In this document: one piece after another, positions 38,442-49,200 of the stretch | Layout of the letters: every line of letters begins with the position of its first letter | Position numbering within the stretch: position 1 is the stretch's first letter | Assembly (NCBI GenBank): GCA_029866005.1 | Contig: JARXAE010000002.1 | Span: forward strand, 1 to 64,000 | Reading direction: 5' to 3' | DNA: 64,000 nt | Source: Fimbriimonas sp. | GTDB lineage: Bacteria > Armatimonadota > Fimbriimonadia > Fimbriimonadales > Fimbriimonadaceae | The notes under the pieces: model-generated | The model's input: only the letters and a program-made list of their open reading frames with translations | Told to the model about the DNA's origin: nothing | Database searches by the model: none | Translations under genes and position numbers: made by a program

Positions 38442-40861
38442 TTCACCTCCTCATGCACCCAGCGATCTTTCAGCTTAAACTGCATGAACGTAATCATCAC
38501 AACAATGACAAAAACAAGCCAGGCTAAAGCAGACGCGTATCCCATTTTGAACAAACCAAACCCGTTGTTGAAGAGCATATAGACAGGTGTCATCATCGAG
38601 TCATCCGGTCCCACCGGACCATCCAGAGAAGGTCGCATAACGTACACGCGGTCGAACTCCTGGAGCGATCCAATAAAGCCCATTACCGTGTTAAAGAAGA
38701 CCAGTGGGGTCAGGTGCGGGAACGTGATCGACCAAAACGTCTGTTTGGCATCCGCGCCGTCCAACGAAGCCGCCTCGTACAAACTTGTCGGGACTCCCTT
38801 TAGGCCCGCAAGCCACAAAACCATTCCACTTCCGGCACCCCATAGTCCCATCAAGATCAGAGCTGGCTTACACCACTCCGCCGACTGAATCCAACCCGGC
38901 GGTTGGATGCCCATCCAGGGAGTCAGGGTCACGTTCCAGTAGGCATTGATGAGGCCCTTCACTGGCTCGGGATTCAGCACCCAAGACCACAGTACGGCAC
39001 TCGCAATGCCCGGGACAATTGCCGGTAAGTAAAAGATGGTTCGATAACCCCGAATCCCCCGGGCAGCTGCATTCAACAACAGCGCAACCAGCAGACCTGT
39101 CATCAATCCAAGTGGAACACCAACGCCCGCCAGGTAAGCCGCATTGCCCAGCGCCTTGCTCACCATCTTCCAATCGCTTCCGAACATGTCTTGGTAGTTC
39201 TTGAGTCCCACCCAGCGAGCCTCATTGAGAACGTCCCACTGAGTGAAAGTGAAGAAGAGCGACGCCATCATCGGTCCGATCGTCAGGAGCATGAACCCGA
39301 TGACCCAAGGCGAGATGAAGAGGTAAGCCCACTTCGCCTCCTGCCTCTCGAGCTTGCCAATTCGCTCCCTCTTAAACTGCCACACAAAGAAACCGATAAA
39401 CCCAGCGAGTCCGAGCACCCCAACCAAGCCCGGAAGCCGCAAGTCAATCACGGGATACTGGCTCTTGTTGTGAAAGGCGTCGAGATCGCGCTGAACATTT
39501 GCCTGGGCCGAGGCGAGCGCCTTCTGGCTCGACTCCTTACCAAAACAAGCCGCTTCCATCGCCCGAACGTGCTCTTGCCAAATCAGCTGCCCAACGAAGG
39601 TCGCCGGACGAATTCGGCTGTAGTTCGCCATCTCAGTGTGCATCGCGAGTGCCTGGCCATAGTTTCCGAACTTAGGCGCAAATCTCTCGGAGGCTTCCTC
39701 ATTGCCTTCTTTGTGAGCCATTTGGCGAGGCATAAAGGTGCGATCTCTAAGTTTCTCCCAAGCTGCCTGCGCCGAATACTCGATCATCCGCCCCTCTTTC
39801 GAGGTCATAAACTTGATGAAACGCCAGGCATCATCTGGATTTCTCGCACCCTTCGGAATCGCTAAAGACGAACCCCCAACCCAAGTAATAAATTGATCCT
39901 TCTCTTCCTTGAATCGCCCGATCTTATTGTAACGATCGTCAGGAACGGGTGGCGGGGCGCACTGGAAATCAAGCGAAGGCGAGTAGCGTGCAAGATCGTT
40001 CAAAATCCATTCGCCGTCGATCTTCATCGCGACCTGACCAAGGATGAAAGGGTCGTTCTCTTTGCCCTGGAATCCGCTCTTGAACTTCTCCGAGTTCTCG
40101 TAGCCCCCTACAATCTTGTAGCCCTCGACCATGAAGTCCAGAGCCTCACGCGCCTCGGGCGTATCCATAGTACATTTCTTGCCGTCCTTACTCAGGAACG
40201 CGGCATTGTTCATGAACGCAAACATGTAAAGCCAGGAGTTACCGAAATTTGGCATGAAGCCAGCCCGAATCAACCGACCATTCTTGTCTAATTTGGTAAT
40301 TGCTTTGCTGTATTTGAGCAACTCTGACCATGTGCGGGGCGGCCGAGTAGGATCACACCCATTTCGTACAAGCTCCGACTCACTTTCTTTAAAAATTTTA
40401 CGATTCCAATACAAGACTCGATTATCAGCCCCGGTGGGGATCGCATATGTCTGGCCTTCGTACTGAGCCTCCGCCCAAGTCGCTGGATAGTATTGGTCAG
40501 GCGTTGGGCAAAGCGGATCCTTGCCTTTGTCCTTGGCGATGTAGTCGTTTAAGGAGAGGAACGCACCTCGTGAAGCCCAGTCCGAAATTGTGAATCGGTC
40601 TTGACTGATCACGTCCGGGGCTACGTTACCAACGATCGAAGTCATCAGCTTTTGGGGGTCCATCCGACCTGCTCCCATACTCAGGAGTTTGATCTTGAGG
40701 TCCGGGTTCCGTCGCTCGAACTCCCTGAGAACCGCATCCTGCCCTTTTGAGTCCGGCCCCATCGAAAGCCCCCAGAAAACAACCTCGCGGCGCGCCGGCT
40801 GAGCGCTCACGCTTACCAGCAGCCCTAAAAGGCAACCAACGACAGAAAGAAAGCGGCTCAT
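38438..40861 (-). CDS. Fused extracellular solute-binding protein + MalF-like sugar ABC permease
   Basis: N-terminal signal + SBP_1-like domain (VVFWGLSMGPDSKG... AMKIDGEWIL... WRFIKFMTSKEG) then TM permease with EAA loop SLYEAASLDGADAKQTFWSITFPHLTP in one frame. Start probably MMSRF/MSRF (~40861) rather than 40897. Confidence 0.9.
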   Translation of the reverse strand: MSRFLSVVGCLLGLLVSVSAQPARREVVFWGLSMGPDSKGQDAVLREFERRNPDLKIKLLSMGAGRMDPQKLMTSIVGNVAPDVISQDRFTISDWASRGAFLSLNDYIAKDKGKDPLCPTPDQYYPATWAEAQYEGQTYAIPTGADNRVLYWNRKIFKESESELVRNGCDPTRPPRTWSELLKYSKAITKLDKNGRLIRAGFMPNFGNSWLYMFAFMNNAAFLSKDGKKCTMDTPEAREALDFMVEGYKIVGGYENSEKFKSGFQGKENDPFILGQVAMKIDGEWILNDLARYSPSLDFQCAPPPVPDDRYNKIGRFKEEKDQFITWVGGSSLAIPKGARNPDDAWRFIKFMTSKEGRMIEYSAQAAWEKLRDRTFMPRQMAHKEGNEEASERFAPKFGNYGQALAMHTEMANYSRIRPATFVGQLIWQEHVRAMEAACFGKESSQKALASAQANVQRDLDAFHNKSQYPVIDLRLPGLVGVLGLAGFIGFFVWQFKRERIGKLERQEAKWAYLFISPWVIGFMLLTIGPMMASLFFTFTQWDVLNEARWVGLKNYQDMFGSDWKMVSKALGNAAYLAGVGVPLGLMTGLLVALLLNAAARGIRGYRTIFYLPAIVPGIASAVLWSWVLNPEPVKGLINAYWNVTLTPWMGIQPPGWIQSAEWCKPALILMGLWGAGSGMVLWLAGLKGVPTSLYEAASLDGADAKQTFWSITFPHLTPLVFFNTVMGFIGSLQEFDRVYVMRPSLDGPVGPDDSMMTPVYMLFNNGFGLFKMGYASALAWLVFVIVVMITFMQFKLKDRWVHEEVK

Positions 40862-40899
40862 CATCGAACTCAGAACCATTATTACACTAGTTTGCAATT

Positions 40900-40919
40900 T
40901 TGTGAATACGAATTCACAA
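40900..40919. promoter_or_regulatory. Operator-like palindrome in divergent intergenic region
   Basis: TTGTGAAT-ACGA-ATTCACAA: perfect 8-bp arms, between the ABC fusion gene and the divergent MFS gene. Confidence 0.5.
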
Positions 40920-40966
40920 GTTCATTTTCTCAAAATCAAGACTCGATAGGTATTCTCAACTTCCGT

Positions 40967-42244
40967 ATGTCAGACCCTGCTACAACGAAAAAAAACTCTC
41001 CCTCGTTGTTGCCACTGATCTTCACTGTCTTCCTTGATCTTCTCGGCTTTGCGATGTTTATCCCTGACCTCCAACTGCGAGGCGAGGGTTTAGCTACTCA
41101 GTTTCTTGGGAAACCCAGCACCGCCGTCGAGGTAGGGCTGATGGTTGGTTTCGGTCAATCTGTCTACTCCATCGCTCAACTTCTCACCGGGACTTGGCTT
41201 GGTCGGCTCAGCGACATCAAAGGTAGAAGAATCATCCTTTTGGGATCGAGTGCACTAAGCGTCTTCGCCTACGCTCTCTACGCCCACGCCGACACCATCT
41301 GGCTCCTATGGCTCTCACGCGCGCTCAGCGGAATCGCCGCCGCGAACCTGGGTGTTGCCTTCGCCTATGTTGCTGATGTCACCACACCCGAAGAGCGCGG
41401 TCCAAAACTCGGACTCTTGGGAGCCGCATTTGGAGTCGGGTTCATTATTGGTCCTGCTCTCGGTGCCGGACTTCTGGTCCTGGGGAAAGACAGCCCATTG
41501 CTGCTCGGATACACCGCCGCGATCCTCTCCGCCATTAACTTCGTCCTGATCTACTTGCTTGTCAAAGAGTCAAACACCACCCGCCAGGATGCTGGCAAAA
41601 AGTCTTTTATCACAACTCTCAGAGAAGCCCTCAACGTTCCTGGGCTGGCCATCCTGCTCGGAATGTTCTTCATGATGAACCTCACGTTCACCAACCTCGA
41701 GACCACCTACTTCCGACTGCTCGCTGATCCAAATTGGATCTTCAAGGTTGCCCAAGAAAACGTCAAAACCTTCGGCTCGGTCATCCTCCTCGTCGTCGGA
41801 ATCACGGGAGCGATCACCCAAGGCGGCCTTTCCCGCGTCATCATTCCTAAGCTGGGTGAACTCAAAACGGTCCGGATTTTCTACACCGCGTTCATTCCCG
41901 TCTTCGCCTCCGTCCCGTACATTCCCATGTACTTCCCCGGCATCTTCGGAACCATCGCTCTCGGACTGACGAACGGTCTGGCGATGCCCAGCATGAATAG
42001 CCTCGTGTCTCGCCGCGCACCACGTGAGATGCAGGGCAGCATCATGGGTCTCACCCAGTCTCTCGGCTCGCTGGCCCGCATCATTGGTCCCCTTTTTGCG
42101 AACTGGCTCTTCCAGATGAAGCCGAGTTATCCCTACCTCTACGGCGCGGCTCTCGCTCTGATCCCCGCCGTCCTCGCATGGTTTGTTTTGAAACCATCAG
42201 ACCCAGCAACCGACAATGAACCGACCGTCGGCATCGCGCACTAG
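40967..42244 (+). CDS. MFS transporter (TetA/multidrug-like)
   Basis: 12-TM MFS with GTWLGRLSDIKGRRIILLGSSALSVFAYALYAHADT motif A; ATG 40967 chosen over ORF start 40892. Confidence 0.9.
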   Translation: MSDPATTKKNSPSLLPLIFTVFLDLLGFAMFIPDLQLRGEGLATQFLGKPSTAVEVGLMVGFGQSVYSIAQLLTGTWLGRLSDIKGRRIILLGSSALSVFAYALYAHADTIWLLWLSRALSGIAAANLGVAFAYVADVTTPEERGPKLGLLGAAFGVGFIIGPALGAGLLVLGKDSPLLLGYTAAILSAINFVLIYLLVKESNTTRQDAGKKSFITTLREALNVPGLAILLGMFFMMNLTFTNLETTYFRLLADPNWIFKVAQENVKTFGSVILLVVGITGAITQGGLSRVIIPKLGELKTVRIFYTAFIPVFASVPYIPMYFPGIFGTIALGLTNGLAMPSMNSLVSRRAPREMQGSIMGLTQSLGSLARIIGPLFANWLFQMKPSYPYLYGAALALIPAVLAWFVLKPSDPATDNEPTVGIAH

Positions 42245-42250
42245 GTTAAT

Positions 42251-42607
42251 ATGAATGGAATGAGCGACGAACTCACTGAAGAGGAAAGCACTCACCAAGG
42301 CAAAAACTCGGGATCCATCCCGCCACGACGGCGCGACTGGCTCGGCTCACTCGTTGGACTCGCTATCTTCCTCGGCGGAATTGCTCTCATCGTGATGGTC
42401 TTCCGGCTGGCGTACGATATGTACAAAGTTCCCCCCAAGGTCGCTCTAAAAATCGAACCCGGCAAACCCCTCGACGTCGCCACCACCGTCAACGCCCTCG
42501 CTGACATCGTCGTCAAAATCGTCTTCCTCCTCTTCATGGCAGGCTCGGGCTCAATGGTCGCCAACCGAGGAATTTACTTGTACTCAAAGAGCCGTGGCAG
42601 GCACTAA
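42251..42607 (+). CDS. Hypothetical two-TM membrane protein
   Basis: 118-aa ORF with two hydrophobic segments, 6 bp after the MFS gene, same strand. Confidence 0.6.
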   Translation: MNGMSDELTEEESTHQGKNSGSIPPRRRDWLGSLVGLAIFLGGIALIVMVFRLAYDMYKVPPKVALKIEPGKPLDVATTVNALADIVVKIVFLLFMAGSGSMVANRGIYLYSKSRGRH

Positions 42608-42723
42608 GTCCTAACCCTCTTTGCCAGGTTTTCCACAGATAGATAATGTGCTAACCAAACCCTTCAGTGGTGTGTTAGACTCCGTTACAATTCGAATTCT
42701 GTTCGGGTGTTTTGGTATTCGTT

Positions 42724-43407
42724 ATGATAACGGCAAATCGATTCCTTATTGGTGCAATGATCCTAGGCGGAGCAACGCTCAGCCAGGCACAAACTCTTAG
42801 CTACTGGGTGAACAAAACGGGCGACGCCTCGAACCTCACTCCCTCAACAATTTACGTCATGCCAAACTCGACAATCTCTCTGGCTGTCTACGCGCAAACG
42901 TCAGGCATGGGCAATCTCATCGGACTTGACACCTTGTTCGGGTACGACCAAACGTCTACAGTTGGTGCGAGCGCTACTCCGGCAGGTAGCGGTCTTAGCT
43001 TCAATTCAATTTCTTGGAATGCACCCTTCTCGACAGGTGACCTCAGCGTCCAGCAAGGTGGCGGCTTCGGAGCATCCGGAACCCGTCCCTACGGAACCTA
43101 CGCAAGTTCGACGTTGCTGACTGGCAACTTCGGATCATTAGACGGAGCCGGCGCAAAAGTTTTCGACATCGTTCTCAATATCGGCGCTCTCGCCAACGGT
43201 GACTCCCGAACCGTAACTGTGTTCTCCGCAATGAACGGCGCGAACCCCGCCGACAACTGGAGCTCCTCCGCGCTGAACGAATCGTTCACCGCCGCGGGTT
43301 CCAGCAACTACACAGTCAACATCGAAGTCGTCCCCGAGCCGGCAACCCTCGCCGTCCTCGGCCTCGGCCTCGCCACCCTCGCGCGACGAAAGAGGAACAC
43401 AGCATGA
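42724..43407 (+). CDS. Secreted PEP-CTERM sorting-domain protein
   Basis: Signal peptide and C-terminal VPEPATLAVLGLGLATLARRKRNTA. Confidence 0.93.
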   Translation: MITANRFLIGAMILGGATLSQAQTLSYWVNKTGDASNLTPSTIYVMPNSTISLAVYAQTSGMGNLIGLDTLFGYDQTSTVGASATPAGSGLSFNSISWNAPFSTGDLSVQQGGGFGASGTRPYGTYASSTLLTGNFGSLDGAGAKVFDIVLNIGALANGDSRTVTVFSAMNGANPADNWSSSALNESFTAAGSSNYTVNIEVVPEPATLAVLGLGLATLARRKRNTA

Positions 43408-45812
43408 AACTAACTGCAGCCTTTTCAATCCTCTCCCTCTCCTTGCTAGCTGGAGCGTTCGCTCAAGATCGTGTTGGTAAACCGATCACGCTGAAATCCG
43501 CGCCGATCAGGGTGACGACCGCCGAGATTATGAGAGTAACCGCTGTGTTGGGACCACAAAAGTGGTACGAGACCAAGCGAAATGAGGTCGAAGTCGACCG
43601 AGAAAATTTACCAGGTGCTCCTGGTGCCCCTCCTGTCTCTTCCTGGCCCTTCGGCGAAAAGGTAGATCTTGGTCGGGAAGCAAATCCCTTGGCGAAGATA
43701 ATTCCGGGTAAGGGTGGCATAAACACACCGCTTTTCAGCCTTGGTTTGAGCTTTAATGGTCCAACATATCCAGCAGGCGGTGGACCGGTTCCACCCGATA
43801 GCACGGGCGACGTCAGCCCATCCACAGTGCTCATCGCATCGAACGGTCAAATCAAGTCGTACACTAAATCTGGCGCGGCAGGAGCTCTTAGCACAACAGA
43901 CTCTTCTTTCTTCGCCTCAGTTCGAGGCGGATCCGGACTCAGCGATCCTAGAGTCGTCTTTGATCGGATCAGCCAACGCTGGTTCGTTGAGGAAATTACA
44001 ACTTCTCTAGCGGACGGCAATAACAGGATTCTTCTTGCGGTCAGTGACAGTGAGAACATTACTGCCTCGACCGTATGGAACTACTACTCATTTGTCCAAA
44101 ATGTGGGCGGAGGTGCGAACGGTCTTGCTGATTATGCCACCCTCGCCGTCGACGCGAATGCAATTTACATCGGCACAAATGTGTTCGCTGGGGGAAGTAG
44201 TTTCATCGGTTGCGACGTCTTCGTCATTCGGAAGAGTTCCGTGCTCAGTGGCGGTCCAATGGTTGTTACCCCTTTCCACACGATCACGCCTGCAAGCGGA
44301 GCAGGAATATACACCCCGTGGGGATGCACAAATGACGACCCAACTGCAACGTCAGGGTTGATCGTCGGCGTGGACAATGCTGCCTTCAATCTGATACAGA
44401 CCAGAAGGGTTAATAATCCCGGCGGGACTCCTACTTTGAGCGCTGCAGTTTCGATCACTGTCCCGACAACTCGATTCCCGATTGCGATGCCGATTTCGAC
44501 ATCAGCGGCCACCACAGGATCGGTGGATTCTTTAGACGATCGGATGTTTTACACTCGAATCTACAAGAATCAGACAACCGGCGTGCGGTCACTTTGGACC
44601 GCTCATAACATCGGTGTAGACGCCTCTGGCGTAGCAGGAAGTTCGAACAACCGCACCGCGTCGCGTTGGTACGAGATCGGTGATCCTTTCGGAACTCCAA
44701 CGTTGGTGCAAGCCGGAACAGCGTATGACAATGCCGCGAGCAACCCAAGATTCTGCACGATTCCTTCAATTGCGATGAACCTCCAAGGTCATGCATTTGC
44801 CGGATTCTCGCTCGGCAATGTCGCTAATTCGCCAGGGCTAGGTGGTGCATTTCGGCTCTCCGGTTCGACCCTGGGAACGATAGGAAATCCGACATCTCTC
44901 GTGTCAGGAGCAAATTACTATAACATCCAGTCCGGTACAGCATTTGGAAAGCGATGGGGCGACTACTCGACAACCGTAGTTGATCCGGCGGACGGAATGA
45001 CTATCTGGACATTCCAAGAAATTGTGAGCGCAAACAACCAATGGGGTGTTCGAGCGGCAAAGATGATGGCTCCAGTTCCGACGGCCACGATGTCGGCAAC
45101 GAACATCACCCAGGGTGCAACGCAGAACATCACGATCGACGGAACGGGCTTCTTCGATCCGGATGTCAGCTACCCTAATCACCTCAGCATCAACGCTGGA
45201 GCTGGAGTCACTGTGAACTCGTTCACCTGGACCCCAACCCAGATCATCGCCAACGTCACCGTTGCCGAATCAGCCGCCCTCGGAGCCCGTAACGTCACCC
45301 TTACCAACCCCGATGGACAATCGATTACCGTCACGAGCGGAATCACCGTCACTCAGCTCGTCAAAAACGTCAACGGATCGCTGACGCTCTCGAACTACCT
45401 TGGTTCAAGTGCCAACCTTACGTTCACGATCGAGCTTCGAAATGCAACGACAAACGCAGTCATCCAAACCGTCAACCTATCCGGTCTCGGCGCAGGAAAC
45501 ACGTTCGCGTTCACCACGACCCAACTCTCGGGCAACTACAAGCTCAGAGTCAAAGCTGGCAAGCGATTCCTTGGTGTTGTAAATAACGTCACTCTCAGCC
45601 TCAGCGGTGCTAGCGGACTCAGCTACACCTTGACGAACGGCGACGTGGACGGTAACAACACCGTCAACAACACCGACTTCACCCTCTTGCGCGCAGTGTG
45701 GGGATCAACCGGTAACGGCGCGAATGACGGAGCCGACCTTAACGGGGACGGAACCGTCGGCAACCTAGACTTTGCCATTCTAAGAGCAAATCTAGGCCAA
45801 AGCGGACAGTGA
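43404..45812 (+). CDS. Large secreted protein with IPT/TIG-like and C-terminal dockerin-like repeats
   Basis: Signal peptide; TIG-like region PTATMSATNITQGATQNITIDGTGFF; GDVDGNNTVNNTDFTLLRAVWG...ADLNGDGTVGNLDFAILRANLG dockerin type I-like; ATGA overlap with PEP-CTERM gene. Confidence 0.85.
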   Translation: MKLTAAFSILSLSLLAGAFAQDRVGKPITLKSAPIRVTTAEIMRVTAVLGPQKWYETKRNEVEVDRENLPGAPGAPPVSSWPFGEKVDLGREANPLAKIIPGKGGINTPLFSLGLSFNGPTYPAGGGPVPPDSTGDVSPSTVLIASNGQIKSYTKSGAAGALSTTDSSFFASVRGGSGLSDPRVVFDRISQRWFVEEITTSLADGNNRILLAVSDSENITASTVWNYYSFVQNVGGGANGLADYATLAVDANAIYIGTNVFAGGSSFIGCDVFVIRKSSVLSGGPMVVTPFHTITPASGAGIYTPWGCTNDDPTATSGLIVGVDNAAFNLIQTRRVNNPGGTPTLSAAVSITVPTTRFPIAMPISTSAATTGSVDSLDDRMFYTRIYKNQTTGVRSLWTAHNIGVDASGVAGSSNNRTASRWYEIGDPFGTPTLVQAGTAYDNAASNPRFCTIPSIAMNLQGHAFAGFSLGNVANSPGLGGAFRLSGSTLGTIGNPTSLVSGANYYNIQSGTAFGKRWGDYSTTVVDPADGMTIWTFQEIVSANNQWGVRAAKMMAPVPTATMSATNITQGATQNITIDGTGFFDPDVSYPNHLSINAGAGVTVNSFTWTPTQIIANVTVAESAALGARNVTLTNPDGQSITVTSGITVTQLVKNVNGSLTLSNYLGSSANLTFTIELRNATTNAVIQTVNLSGLGAGNTFAFTTTQLSGNYKLRVKAGKRFLGVVNNVTLSLSGASGLSYTLTNGDVDGNNTVNNTDFTLLRAVWGSTGNGANDGADLNGDGTVGNLDFAILRANLGQSGQ

Positions 45813-45826
45813 GTTAACCCTTCCAA

Positions 45827-45858
45827 AAAGCCCCTCTCGCCGACGTGAGAGGGGCTTT
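45827..45858 (+). terminator. Rho-independent terminator-like hairpin
   Basis: AAAGCCCCTCTC-gccgacgt-GAGAGGGGCTTT, 15 bp after the dockerin-protein stop. Confidence 0.85.
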
Positions 45859-45923
45859 GTCATTTGCTGTTGGAATCAATGGCCCACTTCGTGCGTCATA
45901 ATCAAAGCAAAGCAATCGGAACC

Positions 45924-46208
45924 ATGTTCCAGGCACTACCGCTCCTCATCCTGATGATCCTTCAGGGGCTGGGTTCGCACAGCGGTGCGAACACCCAAAG
46001 CCTCGAAGTTCAGTTGCGTCTCCAAAACCGCTTCTACGCATCAGTCATCAAGCAAGAGCGCGAGCAACAAGAACTGCAAGCTCCCCAGGAAGAAGCCGCC
46101 AAACCTAAGGTCGCTTTTATCCAACCCGCCAGCTTTCGCGAGTGCACCAAGCTCAAACAGTCCGGTTTCGCAACCTCGCTGCGCTCCCGAGACGGCCCGA
46201 CGAGCTAA
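45924..46208 (+). CDS. Hypothetical small secreted/membrane-anchored protein
   Basis: N-terminal hydrophobic segment (MFQALPLLILMILQGLG) in an ORF before secA; no family recognised. Confidence 0.4.
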   Translation: MFQALPLLILMILQGLGSHSGANTQSLEVQLRLQNRFYASVIKQEREQQELQAPQEEAAKPKVAFIQPASFRECTKLKQSGFATSLRSRDGPTS

Positions 46209-46285
46209 CCAAACCCAAGCTCGTCCACACGGTTGAACTCCGGCGCATCCCGCCGCCAACCGAAAACCGCCAACCGAAAACCCAA

Positions 46286-49200
46286 ATGATTAAATTTCTC
46301 CGCCAACTCTTCGACACCTCCAAGAAGGATGTCGAGTTCGTCATGCCGATCGTCGAGCAAATTAACGCCCTCGAAAAAGAAATCGAAGCTCTCACCGAAG
46401 AGCAACTAAAAGATCGCTGCCACACCCTCCGCCACCGAGCCATGGGCGGTGAGAAACTTGACGCGCTCACTGTCGAAACTTTTGCCTGTGCTCGTGAAGT
46501 CAGCCGACGAACCCTCGGCATGCGCCACTTTGATGTTCAGCTCATTGGTGGACTCGTTCTTCACCAAGGCCGAATCGCCGAAATGAAGACCGGTGAAGGA
46601 AAAACCCTCGTCGCTGCCGCTCCCCTCGTCCTCAACGCCCTCACCGGAAAAGGCGCCCACCTCGTCACCGTCAACGACTACCTCGCCCGACGCGACGCGG
46701 TCTGGATGGGGCCAATCTATCACTTCTTCGGCCTCAGTGTCGGCATCATCCAGGGCCAAGGCGAAGACTCCGACGAACTCGGCGGTAGCTACAAGTACGA
46801 ACCCGGATGCGACGAGCTCGGCGACCCTCGCTACCTCAACCTGCGCCCATCCACTCGCCGAGAAGCCTACTCCTGCGACATCACCTACGGAACCAACCAC
46901 GAATTCGGATTTGACTATCTCCGCGACAACATGGCGTTCAGCGAAGAAGACCTCAGCATGTCCGAGCTTCACTTCGCCATCGTCGACGAAGTCGACTCCA
47001 TCCTTATCGACGAAGCCCGAACGCCACACATCATCAGCGGCCCGTCGATGGAGGACGTCAGCGTCTACGCCTCGATCAACGAGATCGTGATCCAGCTTGA
47101 ACCCGAGACCCACTGGACCGCCGATAAGAAGAACCACAGCGCCAGCCTTACCGAGGTCGGTATGGACCGCGTCGAAGAGCTGATGGGCATCGACAACATC
47201 GCCAGCGATCCCAAGATCTTCCACTACATCAACGCCAGCGTCAAAGCCCACGGCCTCTTCACGCGAGACATCGACTACGTCGTTCGAAACGGCGAAGTCG
47301 TCATCGTTGACGAGAACACCGGACGAATGATGTTCGGTCGCCGGTTCAGCGACGGCCTACACCAAGCCCTGGAAGCCAAAGAGCGAGTCAAGGTCCAGAA
47401 TGAAAGCCAGACGATCGCGACCATCACCTTCCAAAACCTCTTCCGACTCTACGAAAAGCTCGGCGGAATGACCGGTACGGCCAAGACCGAGGAGGACGAG
47501 TTCCGCAAGATCTACGGCCTCGACGTCGTCACCGTCCCCACCCACCGACCAAGCTCCCGACTCGACCAACCGGACGTCATCTACAAGTCACACGAAGCCA
47601 AGTTCCGGATGATCGCCTGGGAAATCCTGCGTCTCTACACCAAGCACCAACCCGCCCTCGTCGGAACCCGTTCGATCGAAATGTCCGAGCTCGTCTCCAC
47701 TCGACTCCAGCCCGACTTCCTCCAAAAGCTCATTGTCACCCGGCGACTGCAGACCATGGTCGAAGTCAGCAAGGAGATCAAAGGCGACAACGCCAAAGAC
47801 GCCCGCCGATTCTTCGAAACAACTCTCGAAGAGCTCAACATGAGCGAAGTCGCCATGCTCCTCGGCAAGATCAACATCCCAAGCGATCCCACCAACAAGG
47901 AGTGGACCGACTGGTGCCTCAAGGAGTGGGGTGTTGAAGCAACCAACCTCGAATTCCTCAACGAAGCCCTCCAACACGGCATCCCCCACAACGTCCTCAA
48001 CGCGAAGTTCCACGAGCAAGAAGCGCTCATCATCGCCGAAGCCGGTCGAAAGGGCGCCATCACCATCGCCACCAACATGGCTGGTCGTGGTGTCGACATC
48101 CTCCTCGGAGGACGTATCGAAGACGACCTCGTCCGAATGGCGCGAGACCAAGTCAAAACCGCCCAAGACGGCATCGACGAGTACGGCGACACCTACAAAT
48201 CCTACCGCCGAGGCGGCCACGAGCGCGCCGCGCCTCCGTTGCCACTCAGCGACCAAGAGCGAAGAACCCAAGCCGAAGAAGTCCGCGCCCTCGGTGGCCT
48301 CTTCATCCTTGGAACCGAGCGACACGAGTCGCGCCGAATCGATAACCAGCTTCGAGGCCGCGCCGGACGCCAAGGCGACCCCGGTGAGTCCAAGTACTTC
48401 GTCTCGCTCGAAGACCACCTCTGGAAGATCTTCAACCCGAACATGATGGACAACCCCATGCTCAAAGCATGGCCTCCGATGGAAGAAGTCACCGCTGGCT
48501 TCCTCAGCAAGATGATCGCCAAGACCCAAGAGCGAATCGAGAACCACTACTTCGAAGCCCGAAAGAACGTTCTTGAGTACGACGACGTCCTTAACGCTCA
48601 GCGCGAGCACATCTACGGCCTCCGCCGCGAAATCCTGCTCGGAAAGGACATCCGAACCGAGCTCCGCACCTATCTCGATGAAGTCATTGCCGAAATGTGC
48701 GACAACGCATGGATGATCGACGAGACCGACGGCCGAGTCTTCGACCACTCCGTCCTCTTCGAAGACGTCAACGAGATCTTCCCGCTGGTTGACTACGCAA
48801 CCATCGGCGACCTCGAAAAGTTCGAACCGGGTCAGCCCGTCATCGAAGAAGTCCAACGCATCGCCCAAGCCGCCTACGAAGCCAAGATCGCCGAAGCCGG
48901 CGAGGCAATGATCGAAGCCGAGAAGTACGTCATGCTCCGCAGCGTGAACGACCTCTGGATGGAGCACCTCCAGATGATCGAGTACATCCGCGAAGGCATC
49001 GGCCTCCGTGGCTACGGCCAAGTCGACCCGCTCGTAGCCTACAAGCGCGAGACCTACGACACCTTCCAGGGAACCCTAAAGCGCATCCGAGAGCAAGCCT
49101 CCAAGATGATCTTCCACATCCGCATCCAACCCGAAGTCACCTCCGAGATGATGATGGGCCTCGAAGGCGAAGCCGCCGAGATGCTGATGCAGGAGCTCCC

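Noticed and set aside
45827-45858. Additional REP-like copy (CCCCTCTC...GAGAGGGG)
   Set aside because: Core and loop differ (gccgacgt, AAAG/CTTT flanks, no GGGG-TGAGGA tail); fits an ordinary intrinsic terminator.
46406-49021. Long minus-strand ORFs (281 aa at 46406-47251, 477 aa at 47588-49021) opposite secA
   Set aside because: Valine/Asp/Glu/Leu-rich antisense translations of a high-confidence secA; product of strong third-position bias. No independent motif.
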